Positions 34,879-45,893 of a stretch of DNA of 64,000 nt are shown here, in pieces. The stretch is taken from the NCBI GenBank assembly GCA_949358305.1, contig CASHSZ010000101.1, positions 62,001 to 126,000 of the forward strand. The letters are read 5' to 3'. The DNA comes from Strigamia acuminata (Eukaryota > Arthropoda > Chilopoda > Geophilomorpha > Linotaeniidae). The notes beneath the pieces were generated by a model. The model did no database searches. It saw only the letters and a program-made list of their open reading frames with translations, and was not told where the DNA came from. The position numbers and the translations under genes are program-made. The number at the start of each line of letters is the position of its first letter. Positions within the stretch are counted from its first letter, which is position 1.

Positions 34879-35856
34879 CTTAACCTTGGGGTATGTGTGC
34901 GGATTTTGTCGGGGGCGAAAGGGTCCCGCTTTTTAACATTACGGCGGCCTATACGTTGTTTCGTTGATCGCGACTGTGATGCGGAATTTGCGGATGTTGT
35001 TTTGGCCGAGTAGTTCGTGCGACCGAGCGCGTTTTGTTCGTTGCTTTTCGGTGTTCGGTGGGTTTTGTGACCGGTCAAGGGTTTCGCTAAAACGTGGTTT
35101 TTGTGACGGGAGGGAGGGGGGATCGGTTCATGTGCTCCGAACGCGCCGCGACGCGCCGTGACTTGGGCCAAAAACGACCCGGTCGGAAACCGGGTCCCGG
35201 GCTTCGTCGAGGCGTGGTTTTTGAGAACGGGGGGAGGGGGGGATCGGGTCGCGTGCTCCGAAAGCGCCGCGACGCGCCGTGACTTGGGCCAAAAACGACC
35301 CGGTCGGAAACCGGGTCCCGGGCTTCGTCGAGGCGTGGTCCCGATCGGGACAAACTCTTCCGGAAAATGTCCGGTGGAATGTTGAGAGTGTCGATGGACG
35401 ACGTTCGAGTTTATATCGTAAGTAAGTAAGTATCTGACAAAACTTGCACAGAATTTTGTCAACATTTGATAAATTTCCACAGAATTTAACGTTGTTTTGC
35501 TAAAACCTGCGGAAACGTGTCTAGTCGGGCAGAAACGTCTCGTAAAATGTTGCTGAAATTCCGTGGAAATTTGTCAAAAATTGACAAAAGTTGGTGACCG
35601 ACCCACATCGCGTTGCGGCGCGGTTGGAGCACGCGACCCGATCCCCCCCTCCCCCCGTCCCCAAAAAACCACGCCTCGAGGAACCCCGAGGTTCGGTTTC
35701 CGACCGGGTCGCCTCTTGATCCGACCCGGGGCGCGTCACGGCGCGGTCGGAGGACGGCCCTCGTCCCCAAAAACCACACTCCGGGTCACGTGGTCTCGCA
35801 CTCGACTTTTTCAGTTTTCCCGTTTTCGGCCCGTTACGGCCAAGGACCGTAACGGG
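34879..35856. repeat. 978-bp duplicated block, copy 1
   Basis: This block recurs at 40442-41419 at a constant offset of 5,563 bases with only a few substitutions seen by eye and no indels. It contains two internal copies of the motif around GACTTGGGCCAAAAACGACC. The left edge of the shared sequence coincides exactly with a putative splice donor (minus-strand GGTTAAG then GTAACA) of the zinc-finger gene. The right edge runs into the 53-bp minisatellite. Confidence 0.9.
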
Positions 35857-36060
35857 CCGTTAACGGGCCGCCGACGGTCCCGTCACGATGCCGTAACGGC
35901 TCGCACGGGCCGTTAACGGGCCGCCGACGGTCCCGTCACGATCCCGTAACGGCTCGCACGGGCCGTTAACGGGCCGCCGACGGTCCCGTCACGGTCCCGT
36001 AACGGCCTTCGTTCCCGGACTTCGGCTCGCCGACGGCCCGTGCGACCTCATGCGGGCCGC
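35850..36060. repeat. 53-bp GC-rich minisatellite, first cluster
   Basis: The unit is about 53 bp and contains GGGCCGTTAACGGGCCGCC, GACGGTCCCGTCACGATCCC and GTAACGGCTCGCAC. Further clusters lie at about 39076-39190, 39420-39540, 41475-41690, 41905-42115, 45190-45350, 45567-45770, 48848-49070, 49281-49490, 52544-52750, 52985-53190, 62105-62320 and 62535-62750. The GTTAAC core with flanking GGGCC/GGCCC is a near-perfect palindrome. Confidence 0.9.
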
Positions 36061-36122
36061 TAACGGGCTGTCAACGGGCCGTTAACGGCCCGTTTTCGAC
36101 CCGCTACGGCCCGTCACGGCCT

Positions 36123-36830
36123 GTTGGCCGTGCGACCCGTGACTCGGAGTGTGGTTTTTGGGGACGAGGGCCGTCCTCCGGCCGCGCCGCGACGCGCCGC
36201 GGGTCGGACAAGAAACGACCCGGTCGGAAACCGAACCTCAGTGTCCAATCGGGCAGAAATTGTGCGGAAGTTTAACCAAAAATGGCCAAAAGTCGGTGCA
36301 AGTTTTGCACGCAACAAACGTCCGATGTGACAGTGCCCATGCGGATTGGACGTGCATGTGGGCGCGTGTGGGAGCTCGATTTACTGGCGCGTTGGACGAG
36401 TTTTAAAAAAATTCTCCAAAATCTGACAAAACTTGCAACGATTTTTAACGACATTTAATTGATTTCCACAGATTTTAAGAACACTGTTTTACAGAAGCCC
36501 GTCCAATCGGGCAGAAATGTCTCGCAAAATATTGCTGAAATTCCGTGGAAATTTATCAAAAATCGTTGCCAGTTTTGTCAGATTTTGGAGAATTTTTTTA
36601 GAACTCGTCCAACGCGCCAGTAAATCACGCGCCCACGTGCGTGGACGATGCGCACGTCCAACCCGCCAAGGCTCGCCCCTACGACCGTCGGCGGGAGCCC
36701 CGGCCGTCCTCTCTCTCCCTCTCGGCCGCCAATGCTCGCCCCTCCGCCCGGGACTCGCCCCGCCGCCAGTCACCGACTTTTGGCAATTTCCTTGCAAACA
36801 GCAACGATAATGATGTATTTATTGATAATT
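36123..36830. repeat. Array spacer and inverted-repeat monomer, diverged copy
   Basis: The left part (GACTCGGAGTGTGGTTTTTG onward) matches the start of the higher-order units at 42241, 45902, 49616, 59160 and 62874. Within it, 36374-36448 and 36558-36630 are inverted repeats of each other with only a few mismatches, around a shorter inner inverted repeat. It ends in a Pro/Ser-coding-like GC stretch that is shared with the 1,015-bp units. Confidence 0.75.
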
Positions 36831-38690
36831 GTTTTTGCATCGGACATGTGTTTAATTTTAGTGGTTCCTCGACTCAGTTTGTGCGGTTCTTGCGCGTCGT
36901 GCGCACGTTCAACACGCGCCCACGCGAGTATATCGCGTGGACTCTCGTCTCTCTCGTCAGTCTCGATGTTTTGTATGATTTTATTTTGCTAATTGTTTTG
37001 AGCGCGTGCAATTTCAATTGTTGCACCACACACGCATTTTCTATTGTACACCAGTGTTCCTATGTCGAATAAATTAGACTTGTTTTTAATTTCTCTGTCG
37101 CCATTGTTTGAATTCACTGCGCTGCACGAGAGCTTCAATTTATGAGTTGGACCGCTTTTTATACAAATTATGTGGGAATTTTGCTCGATTCATGCGCGGT
37201 TCTTTCTTAAGCGTCGGGCAAGTTTTGTCAGATATTGCAAAAAGTACATCGCGCGTGCACGGGCGTGCGTGGACGGTGCCCGCGTCCAACGCTCATCGGC
37301 GTCCAACTCCTTGTCTACAAAGAAGGTCGGGGTTTCGGGCATATCCTTTGCCACGACCGCGTCTTGGTTCTCGCCTTCGGTGGTCATCTCCAAGGCGGGA
37401 ATCAGCCCGGATTTCAACGGGGTGCTGTCGGTCAGAAAGGGAACGGTCGGTGTTGTTGGGGAGATGTTGGAGCAGTACTAAACGTCATGTTTTGTTCACG
37501 TGAAAATGAAATGTGCGTTTAAAAAGCCTATCGTGCTGCCGGGACGTTTATTAATTTTCCCAGTTTGACATAAGCGAGCGCGCACATGGCGACGGCAATG
37601 TCTTTTGTCACCTTTAAATTCCTTTTTGGTTTCAACTATGTAAGTTACCTTGTTTTATTAAAATAACTGTTAGTTTTGTATATTTGCTAGTTGGTTCATG
37701 TTTGGTGCGTTAGATATAAACACCAAACCACCGTATTTATGTTTTCTGAGACGTACGACGCGAGTCGCGCTCGTACGCCGACTTCGACACATCGGTAAAC
37801 CGCCAGCGTGCACCATTTTTCTCGTGCTCACTCAGACGTGCGCATTACACGCGATATTGCGCACGAACGCGCACACCGCCTCCGCGACACACATCACACA
37901 CCCGTTTAAACGAGTCTCGGCGCCTATTTGACCCCAGTGTTTACTTTTTAAAATTGTGGTGTGTTTTCAAAGTTCTTAATTTGTTCAAAAACAAACAAAA
38001 TGGATATCTGTTGATTTTTAAATGATTTTGTCGATTTAGTTTTTTGCTGGTTTTTAATCGATTTGTCTGTATTTTTAATCAATTCGAATGATTGACACCA
38101 TTCTGTGCTTTACTCGTATTCAAGATGGCGTCGCAAACTCAAGGTCGAATTCCGCTGAATTCATTTATTGCGACTGTTTGCGCTCCATACGTGCGAAAAG
38201 GATTATGGGAATAATCCTCAATGCAGGCCATTTTGGTGTTAAATGAGCGAGGAAGGCAGGACATAAGGAAAATTGGTGAAATGTAAAAAAAAATGCTAAA
38301 CAATCAACATTTAAATAAAGATCAATATTTCTGGCTCGAAATGCATATATCGGCAATTTCGGGATATTTTCGGGACGAAATTGACTCGTTCGGAACACAG
38401 GGGAGGGACTCCCACATTCCCCATGCGTCGGCGCGTGTGTTTACGAAATACCAAATCCAGGTTTTCATACAACCCCACGTTATTTTCGGGTCAAGAGTTT
38501 TTTTATGCGCTGCCGCGCGCAATCCCCGGGTTGATGAGTTTCGCGGAATCCGACGAGCGAGTGCGATCGTGTCATACCGCTTCTTCTCGTGGCAAAGTAG
38601 ACACCTTAATTAAACTGGCTGTTGGCTTTTTTTTTTAAACAAAGTACGAGTCTTTAAGTTGAACGGTTGTTGAGATACACGTAGTAATGT
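36830..38690. other. Low-copy sequence between repeat blocks
   Basis: No convincing gene. The interval 37310-37480 is open on both strands with protein-like composition (plus: STKKVGVSGISFATTASWF; minus: ALEMTTEGENQDAVVAKDMP), but no start, splice chain or known family can be assigned. A fragment of the array monomer lies near 37220-37310. Confidence 0.4.
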
Positions 38691-39900
38691 GGACTCGCGA
38701 CGCGTTGCAACGTGGTCGGAGAACGGCCCACTTCCCTCCCCCCGACCAGGTTGTCTTTCTCTCTCTTGTCCGACCCACGGCGCGTCGCGGCGCGGCCGGA
38801 GGACGTCTCTTTCCCCTCCCCCAGTCCCAAAAACCACACCTTGAGGAACCCCGAGGTTCGGTTTCCGACCGGGCCGTTTCTCGCCCGACCCACGACGCGC
38901 CGCGGCGCGGCCGGAGGACGGCCCTCGTCCCCAAAAACCACACTCCGGGTCACGTGGTCTCGCACTCGACTTTTTCAGTTTTCCCGTTTTCGGCCCGTTA
39001 CGGCCAAGGACCGTAACGGGTCGAAAACGGGCCGCAACGGGTCGAAAACGGCCGCAACGGGTCGAAAACGACCCGCACGGGCCGTTAACGGGCCGCCGAC
39101 GGTCCCGTCACGATCCCGTAACGGCCCGCACGGGCCGTTAACGGGCCGCCGACGGGACCGTCACGATCCCGTAACGGCCTTCGTTCCCGGACTTCGGCTC
39201 GCCGACGGCCCGTACGACCTCATGCGGGCCGTTAACGGGCCGTTAACGACCCGTTAACGGCGTAAAACCAAAAACAGGATTCGAGATTAATGTCTATGAA
39301 TGTTGTACGCGTTTTCATGTACGTGTTGTCGGTTGTTGATTTTTTCGATTTACACCGTCACGGCCCGTTAACGGCCCGTTAACGGCCCGTTAACGGCCCG
39401 TCAACGGCCCGCATGGGGTCGTACGGGCCGTTAACGGGCCGCCGACGGTTCCGTCACGATCCCGTAACGGCCCGCACGGGCCGTTAACGGGCCGCCGACG
39501 GTCCCGTCACGATCCCGTAACGGCCCGTCATGATCCCGTAACGGGAAAACTGAGAGAGTCGGGTGCGAGACCACGTGACCCGGAGTGTGGTTTTTGGGGG
39601 CGAGGGCCGTCCTCCGACCGCGCCGTGACGCGCCCCGGGTCGGATCAAGAGGCGACCCGGTCGGAAACCGAACTTCGGGGTTCCTCGAGGCGTGGTTTTT
39701 TGGGGACGGGGGGAGGGGGGGATCGGGTCGCGTGCTCCGACCGCGCCGCAACGCGCCGTGGGTCGGTCACCAACCTTTGTCAATATTTTATAAATTTCCA
39801 CGGAATTTCAGCAATGTTTTACATAAGTCCGTCAAATCGGGCAGAAATATCCCGTACAATGTCGCTGCAATTCTGTGGAAATTTATCAGATATTGACAAA
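38690..39900. repeat. Inverted arrangement of array blocks around a minisatellite core
   Basis: Sequence at about 38838-39000 (forward) and 39545-39700 (reverse complement) forms the two arms. The reverse arm, extended to about 39890, is also the reverse complement of 35490-35810. The centre holds 53-bp minisatellite units on both sides of the 96-bp island at 39261-39356. Confidence 0.8.
39261..39356. repeat. 96-bp conserved island, copy 1 of 6
   Basis: A non-GC-rich stretch starting CGTAAAACCAAAAACAGG and ending TTTTCGATTTACACC. Copies lie at 39261-39356, 41746-41841, 45407-45502, 49121-49216, 52826-52921 and 62379-62474. All six are 96 bp and appear identical by eye. Each is flanked by GTTAAC-centred palindromic repeats. 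Confidence 0.9.
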
Positions 39901-40442
39901 ATTCGGTGACGGGCGGAAGAGAGAGAGAGAGAGAGAGGGGGGACGGCCGGCGCCTACGCCGACGGGGCGGGAGGGCGAGTGCACTGTTCACGCATGTGGG
40001 CGCGTGTGGACGCTCGATTTACTGGCGCGTTGGACAAGTCAAAAAAAATTTCCCAATGTCTGACAAAAATTCCATCGAATCACGGCAATATTTGACAACA
40101 CTTGCACAGATTTTTAGCAACATTCATCGGCGAGGTCGTTGATGAACTCGCTTTACCTCGATGAATCTCGCGCGACAACAACCCTGCGAAAATACCAAAT
40201 CTCGTACGAATAATAAACACGGCGCAAACCGCACAAAAACCCACGACATAAAATCGAATGTCGTCTATCGGCACTCTCAGCATTCCCCCGGACATTTTCC
40301 GGAAGAGTTTGGCCCTGCCGGAATCCGAAGAATAGTCACTCCCAAAGTGCGGATTTTGCGGGTGCACTCGCTTCCGAAGGATAGGCAAAGCAGGCGTGCG
40401 GACGCGACGCCCGGACGCGGCCGGCCGGGGACCAGTCGGCGC
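39900..40442. repeat. Mixed repeat fragments, inverted relative to the 35.3-kb block
   Basis: A GA run (about 39918-39937) is followed by array-monomer fragments. The stretch at about 40248-40310 is an inverted, diverged copy of 35341-35410 (shared core GGACATTTTCCGGAAGAGTT). No gene is supported. Confidence 0.65.
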
Positions 40443-41419
40443 TTAACCTTGGGGTATGTGTGCGGATTTTGTCGGGGGCGAAAGGGTCCCGCTTTTTAAC
40501 ATTACGGCGGCCTATACGTTGTTTCGTTGATCGCGACTGTGATGCGGAATTTGCGGATGTTGTTTTGGCCGAGTAGTTCGTGCGACCGAGCGCGTTTTGT
40601 TCGTTGCTTTTCGGTGTTCGGTGGGTTTTGTGACCGGTCAAGGGTTTCGCTAAAACGTGGTTTTTGTGACGGGAGGGAGGGGGGATCGGTTCATGTGCTC
40701 CGAACGCGCCGCGACGCGCCGTGACTTGGGCCAAAAACGACCCGGTCGGAAACCGGGTCCCGGGCTTCATCGAGGCGTGGTTTTTGAGAACGGGGGGAGG
40801 GGGGGATCGGGTTGCGTGCTCCGAAAGCGCCGCGACGCGCCGTGACTTGGGCCAAAAACGACCCGGTCGGAAACCGGGTCCCGGGCTTCGTCGAGGCGTG
40901 GTCCCGATCGGGACAAACTCTTCCGGAAAATGTCCGGTGGAATGTTGAGAGTGTCGATGGACGACGTTCGAGTTTATATCGTAAGTAAGTAAGTATCTGA
41001 CAAAACTTGCACAGAATTTTGTCAACATTTGATAAATTTCCACAGAATTTAACGTTGTTTTGCTAAAACCTGCGGAAACGTGTCTAGTCGGGCAGAAACG
41101 TCTCGTAAAATGTTGCTGAAATTCCGTGGAAATTTGTCAAAAATTGACAAAAGTTGGTGACCGACCCACATCGCGTTGCGGCGCGGTTGGAGCACGCGAC
41201 CCGATCCCCCCCTCCCCCCGTCCCCAAAAAACCACGCCTCGAGGAACCCCGAGGTTCGGTTTCCGACCGGGTCGCCTCTTGATCCGACCCGGGGCGCGTC
41301 ACGGCGCGGTCGGAGGACGGCCCTCGTCCCCAAAAACCACACTCCGGGTCACGTGGTCTCGCACTCGACTTTTTCAGTTTTCCCGTTTTCGGCCCGTTAC
41401 GGCCAAGGACCGTAACGGG
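40442..41419. repeat. 978-bp duplicated block, copy 2
   Basis: Copy of 34879-35856 with no length change. To its left the sequence differs completely from copy 1 (GTCGGCG instead of the GTTAC that contains the putative splice donor). Confidence 0.9.
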
Positions 41420-42232
41420 TCGAAAACGGGCCGCAACGGGTCGAAAACGGCCGCAACGGGTCGAAAACGGCCCGCACGGGCCGTTAACGGGCCGCCGACG
41501 GTCCCGTCACAATCCCGTAACGGCTCGCACGGGCCGTTAACGGGCCGCCGACGGTCCCGTCACGATCCCGTAACGGCTCGCACGGGCCGTTAACGGGCCG
41601 CCGACGGTTCCGTAACTATCCCGTAACGGCCCGCACGGGCCGTTAACGGGCCGCCGACGGTCCCGTCACGACCCCGTAACGGCCCGTACGACCTCATGCG
41701 GGCCGTTAACGGGCCGTTAACGGGCCGTTAACGGCCCGTTAACGGCGTAAAACCAAAAACAGGATTCGAGATTAATGTCTATGAATGTTGTACGCGTTTT
41801 CATGTACGTGTTGTCGGTTGTTGATTTTTTCGATTTACACCATCACGGCCCGTTAACGGCCCGTTAACGGCCCGTTAACGGCCCGTCAACGGCCCGCATG
41901 GGGTCGCACGGGCCGTTAACGGGCCGCCGACGGTCCCGTCACGATCCCGTAACGGCCCGCACGGGCCGTTAACGGGCCGCCGACGGTCCCGTCACGATTC
42001 CGTAACGGCTCGCACGGGCCGTTAACGGGCCGCCGACGGTCCCGTCACGATCCCGTAACGGCTCGCACGGGCCGTTAACGGGCCGCCGACGGTCCCGTCA
42101 CGGTCCCGTAACGGCCTTCGTTCCCGGACTTCGGCTCGCCGACGGCCCGTGCGACCTCATGCGGGCCGCTAACGGGCCGTCAACGGGCCGTTAACGGCCC
42201 GTTTTCGACCCGCTACGGCCCGTCACGGCCTG
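41419..42232. repeat. 53-bp minisatellite on both sides of the 96-bp island
   Basis: Minisatellite units run from about 41475 to 41690 and from about 41905 to 42115, with short GTTAAC-palindrome units next to the island at 41746-41841. The right side leads into the first higher-order unit. Confidence 0.85.
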
Positions 42233-45200
42233 TTGGCCGTGCGACCCGTGACTCGGAGTGTGGTTTTTGGGGACGAGGGCCGTCCTCCGGCCGCGCCGCG
42301 ACGCGCCGCGGGTCGGACAAGAAACGACCCGGTCGGAAACCGAACCTCAGTGTCCAATCGGGCAGAAATTGTGCGGAAGTTTAACCAAAAATGGCCAAAA
42401 GTCGGTGCAAGTTTTGCACGCAACAAACGTCCGATGTGACAGTGCCCATGCGGGTTGGACGTGCATGTGGGCGCGTGTGGGCGCTCGATTTACCGGCCCG
42501 TTGGACGAGTTAAACCAAAATTTCCCAATATCTTGCATAAATTTAAAGAAGATTTGACAGATTTCCAGATTTTAAGCGATGTTTTACATAAGTCCGTCCC
42601 ATTGCTGAAATTCCGTGAAAATTTGTCAAAAATTGACAAAAGTCTGTGCAAATTTTGTCAGAAATAGGAAACAAAAAATTTAAAATTCGTCCAACGCGCC
42701 AGTAAATCGAGCGCGCCCATGCGTGGACAGTGCGCCGGCGGGAGCCCCGGCCGTCCTCTCTCTCTCTCTCTCTCGGCCGCCAAGGCTCGCCCCTCCGCCC
42801 GTCGGCGGGAGCCCCGACCGTCCCCCCTCTCTCTTTCGGCCGCCAAAGGATCGCCCCTCCGCTCGTCACAGATTTTTGTCAATATTTGATGAATTTCAAC
42901 AGATTTTCAGCAATATTTTACAGGACATTTCTGCTCTTTTGGATACATTTTCAAAGGTTTTATTGCTAAAATTCTGGGGAAATTTATCAAAAATTGACAA
43001 AAAATCGATGCAAGTTTTGTCAGAAATTGATAAAATCTTCTTAAACTCGTCCAACGCGCCGGCGAGTGCACATGCGGGGACAGTGGGCACGTCCAGCCCG
43101 CGTGCACACTGTCAGATCGGGCGGTTTCGGGCACAGTTTGATCCGGGCAAATATCTAGCAAAACTTGCACCGATTTTTTGTCAATTTTAGACAAATTTCA
43201 GCGATATTTTACGAGACATTTCTGCTCGATTGGACACATTTCCAGGGGTTTTTTGTAAAACATTGATAAAATTCCGTGGAAATTTATCAAATATTGGCAA
43301 AATTCGGTGCTAATTTTGTCAAAAATTAGGAAAAAAAAATTTTCAAAACTTGTCCAACGTGCCGGTAAATCGAGCGCCCACATGCCTAGATAGTGCACGC
43401 CCAACCCGCCAAGGCTCGCCCCTCCGCCCGTTGGCGGGAGCCCCGGCCGTCCCCTCTCTCTCTCTTTCTCTCTCTCTCTCGGGCGCCCGGAGCTCGCCCC
43501 TCCGCCCGTCACCGACTTTTGACACAATTTTTGATGAAATTCAACGGAATTTTAGCAACGTTTTACAAAAAACCTGTGGAAATGTGTCCAACCGGGCAGA
43601 AATGTGTCGTAAAATGTTGCCGAAATTCTGTGAAAATTTGTCACAAATTGCCAAAAGTCGGTGCAAATTTTGTCAGAAATAGGAAACAAAAAATTTAAAA
43701 TTCGTCCAACGCGCCAGTAAATCGAGCGCGCCCATGCGTGGACAGTGCGCCGGCGGGAGCCCCGGCCGTCCTCTCTCTCTCTCTCTCTCGGCCGCCAAGG
43801 CTCGCCCCTCCGCCCGTCGGCGGGAGCCCCGACCGTCCCCCCTCTCTCTTTCGGCCGCCAAAGGATCGCCCCTCCGCTCGTCACAGATTTTTGTCAATAT
43901 TTGATGAATTTCAACAGATTTTCAGCAATATTTTACAGGACATTTCTGCTCTTTTGGATACATTTTCAAAGGTTTTATTGCTAAAATTCTGGGGAAATTT
44001 ATCAAATATTGACAAAAAATCGATGCAAGTTTTGTCAGAAATTGATAAAATCTTCTTAAACTCGTCCAACGCGCCGGCGAGTGCACATGCGGGGACAGTG
44101 GGCACGTCCAGCCCGCGTGCACACTGTCAGATCGGGCGGTTTCGGGCACAGTTTGATCCGGGCAAATATCTAGCAAAACTTGCACCGATTTTTTGTCAAT
44201 TTTAGACAAATTTCAGCGATATTTTACGAGACATTTCTGCTCGATTGGACACATTTCCAGGGGTTTTTTGTAAAACATTGATAAAATTCCGTGGAAATTT
44301 ATCAAATATTGGCAAAATTCGGTGCTAATTTTGTCAAAAATTAGGAAAAAAAAATTTTCAAAACTTGTCCAACGTGCCGGTAAATCGAGCGCCCACATGC
44401 CTAGATAGTGCACGCCCAACCCGCCAAGGCTCGCCCCTCCGCCCGTTGGCGGGAGCCCCGGCCGTCCCCTCTCTCTCTCTTTCTCTCTCTCTCTCGGGCG
44501 CCCGGAGCTCGCCCCTCCGCCCGTCACCGACTTTTGACACAATTTTTGATGAAATTCAACGGAATTTTAGCAACGTTTTACAAAAAACCTGTGGAAATGT
44601 GTCCAACCGGGCAGAAATGTGTCGTAAAATGTTGCCGAAATTCTGTGAAAATTTGTCACAAATTGCCAAAAGTCGGTGCAAGTATTGCTAGATTTGGGCG
44701 CATCAAACTGTGCCGAGATCTGACAGTGTCCACGCGGTTTTGAAGCGCCCACTGTCGACGCACGTGGGCGCTCAATTTACCGGCGCGTTGGACGAGTTTT
44801 GAAAAAAGTTTTTTCCTAATTTCTGACAAAACTTGCACCGAATTTTGTCAATATGTGATAAATTTCCATGGATTTTAAGCAATGTTTTACAGAAGTCCGT
44901 CCCATCGGGCAGAAACGTCTCGTAAAATGTCGCTGAAATTCCGTGAAAATCTGTCAAAAATTGACAAAAGTTGGTGACCGACCCGCGGCGCGTCACGGCG
45001 CGGTCGGAGGACGGCCCTCGTCCCCAAAAACCACACTCCGGGTCACGTGGTCTCGCACTCGACTTTTTCAGTTTTCCCGTTTTCGGCCCGTTACGGCCAA
45101 GGACCGTAACGGGTCGAAAACGGGCCGCAACGGGTCGAAAACGGCCGCAACGGGTCGAAAACGGCCGCAACGGGTCGAAAACGGCCCGCACGGGCCGTTA

Positions 45201-45893
45201 ACGGGCCGCCGACGGTCCCGTCACAATCCCGTAACGGCTCGCACGGGCCGTTAACGGGCCGCCGACGGTCCCGTCACGATCCCGTAACGGCTCGCACGGG
45301 CCGTTAACGGGCCGCCGACGGTCCCGTCACGACCCCGTAACGGCCCGTACGACCTCATGCGGGCCGTTAACGGGCCGTTAACGGGCCGTTAACGGCCCGT
45401 TAACGGCGTAAAACCAAAAACAGGATTCGAGATTAATGTCTATGAATGTTGTACGCGTTTTCATGTACGTGTTGTCGGTTGTTGATTTTTTCGATTTACA
45501 CCGTCACGGCCCGTTAACGGCCCGTTAACGGCCCGTTAACGGCCCGTCAACGGCCCGCATGGGGTCGCACGGGCCGTTAACGGGCCGCCGACGGTCCCGT
45601 CACGATCCCGTAACGGCCCGCACGGGCCGTTAACGGGCCGCCGACGGTCCCGTCACGATTCCGTAACGGCTCGCACGGGCCGTTAACGGGCCGCCGACGG
45701 TCCCGTCACGATCCCGTAACGGCTCGCACGGGCCGTTAACGGGCCGCCGACGGTCCCGTCACGGTCCCGTAACGGCCTTCGTTCCCGGACTTCGGCTCGC
45801 CGACGGCCCGTGCGACCTCATGCGGGCCGCTAACGGGCCGTCAACGGGCCGTTAACGGCCCGTTTTCGACCCGCTACGGCCCGTCACGGCCTG
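42233..45893. repeat. Higher-order repeat unit 1 (3,661 bp)
   Basis: The unit runs from the spacer (GACTCGGAGTGTGGTTTTTG at 42250) through a hairpin-rich stretch, a 1,015-bp tandem pair (42648-43662 and 43663-44677), a GC block and the minisatellite-island-minisatellite segment. It is 53 bp shorter than units 2 and 4, exactly one minisatellite unit. The many short frames in it are conserved only because the DNA is; I do not call genes. Confidence 0.9.
42648..44677. repeat. 1,015-bp tandem pair within unit 1
   Basis: The two halves are offset by exactly 1,015 bases and are nearly identical. The same pair occurs at 46309-48338, 50023-52052 and 59567-61596, and the first half begins again at 63281. 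Each half carries CT-repeat tracts (about 42753-42774, for example) and several AT-rich segments arranged as inverted repeats around a GCAGAAATG-like centre. Confidence 0.9.

Noticed and set aside
41475-42115. Regular direct repeats that could suggest a CRISPR array
   Set aside because: The units are contiguous with no unique spacers, in a eukaryotic, intron-rich context.
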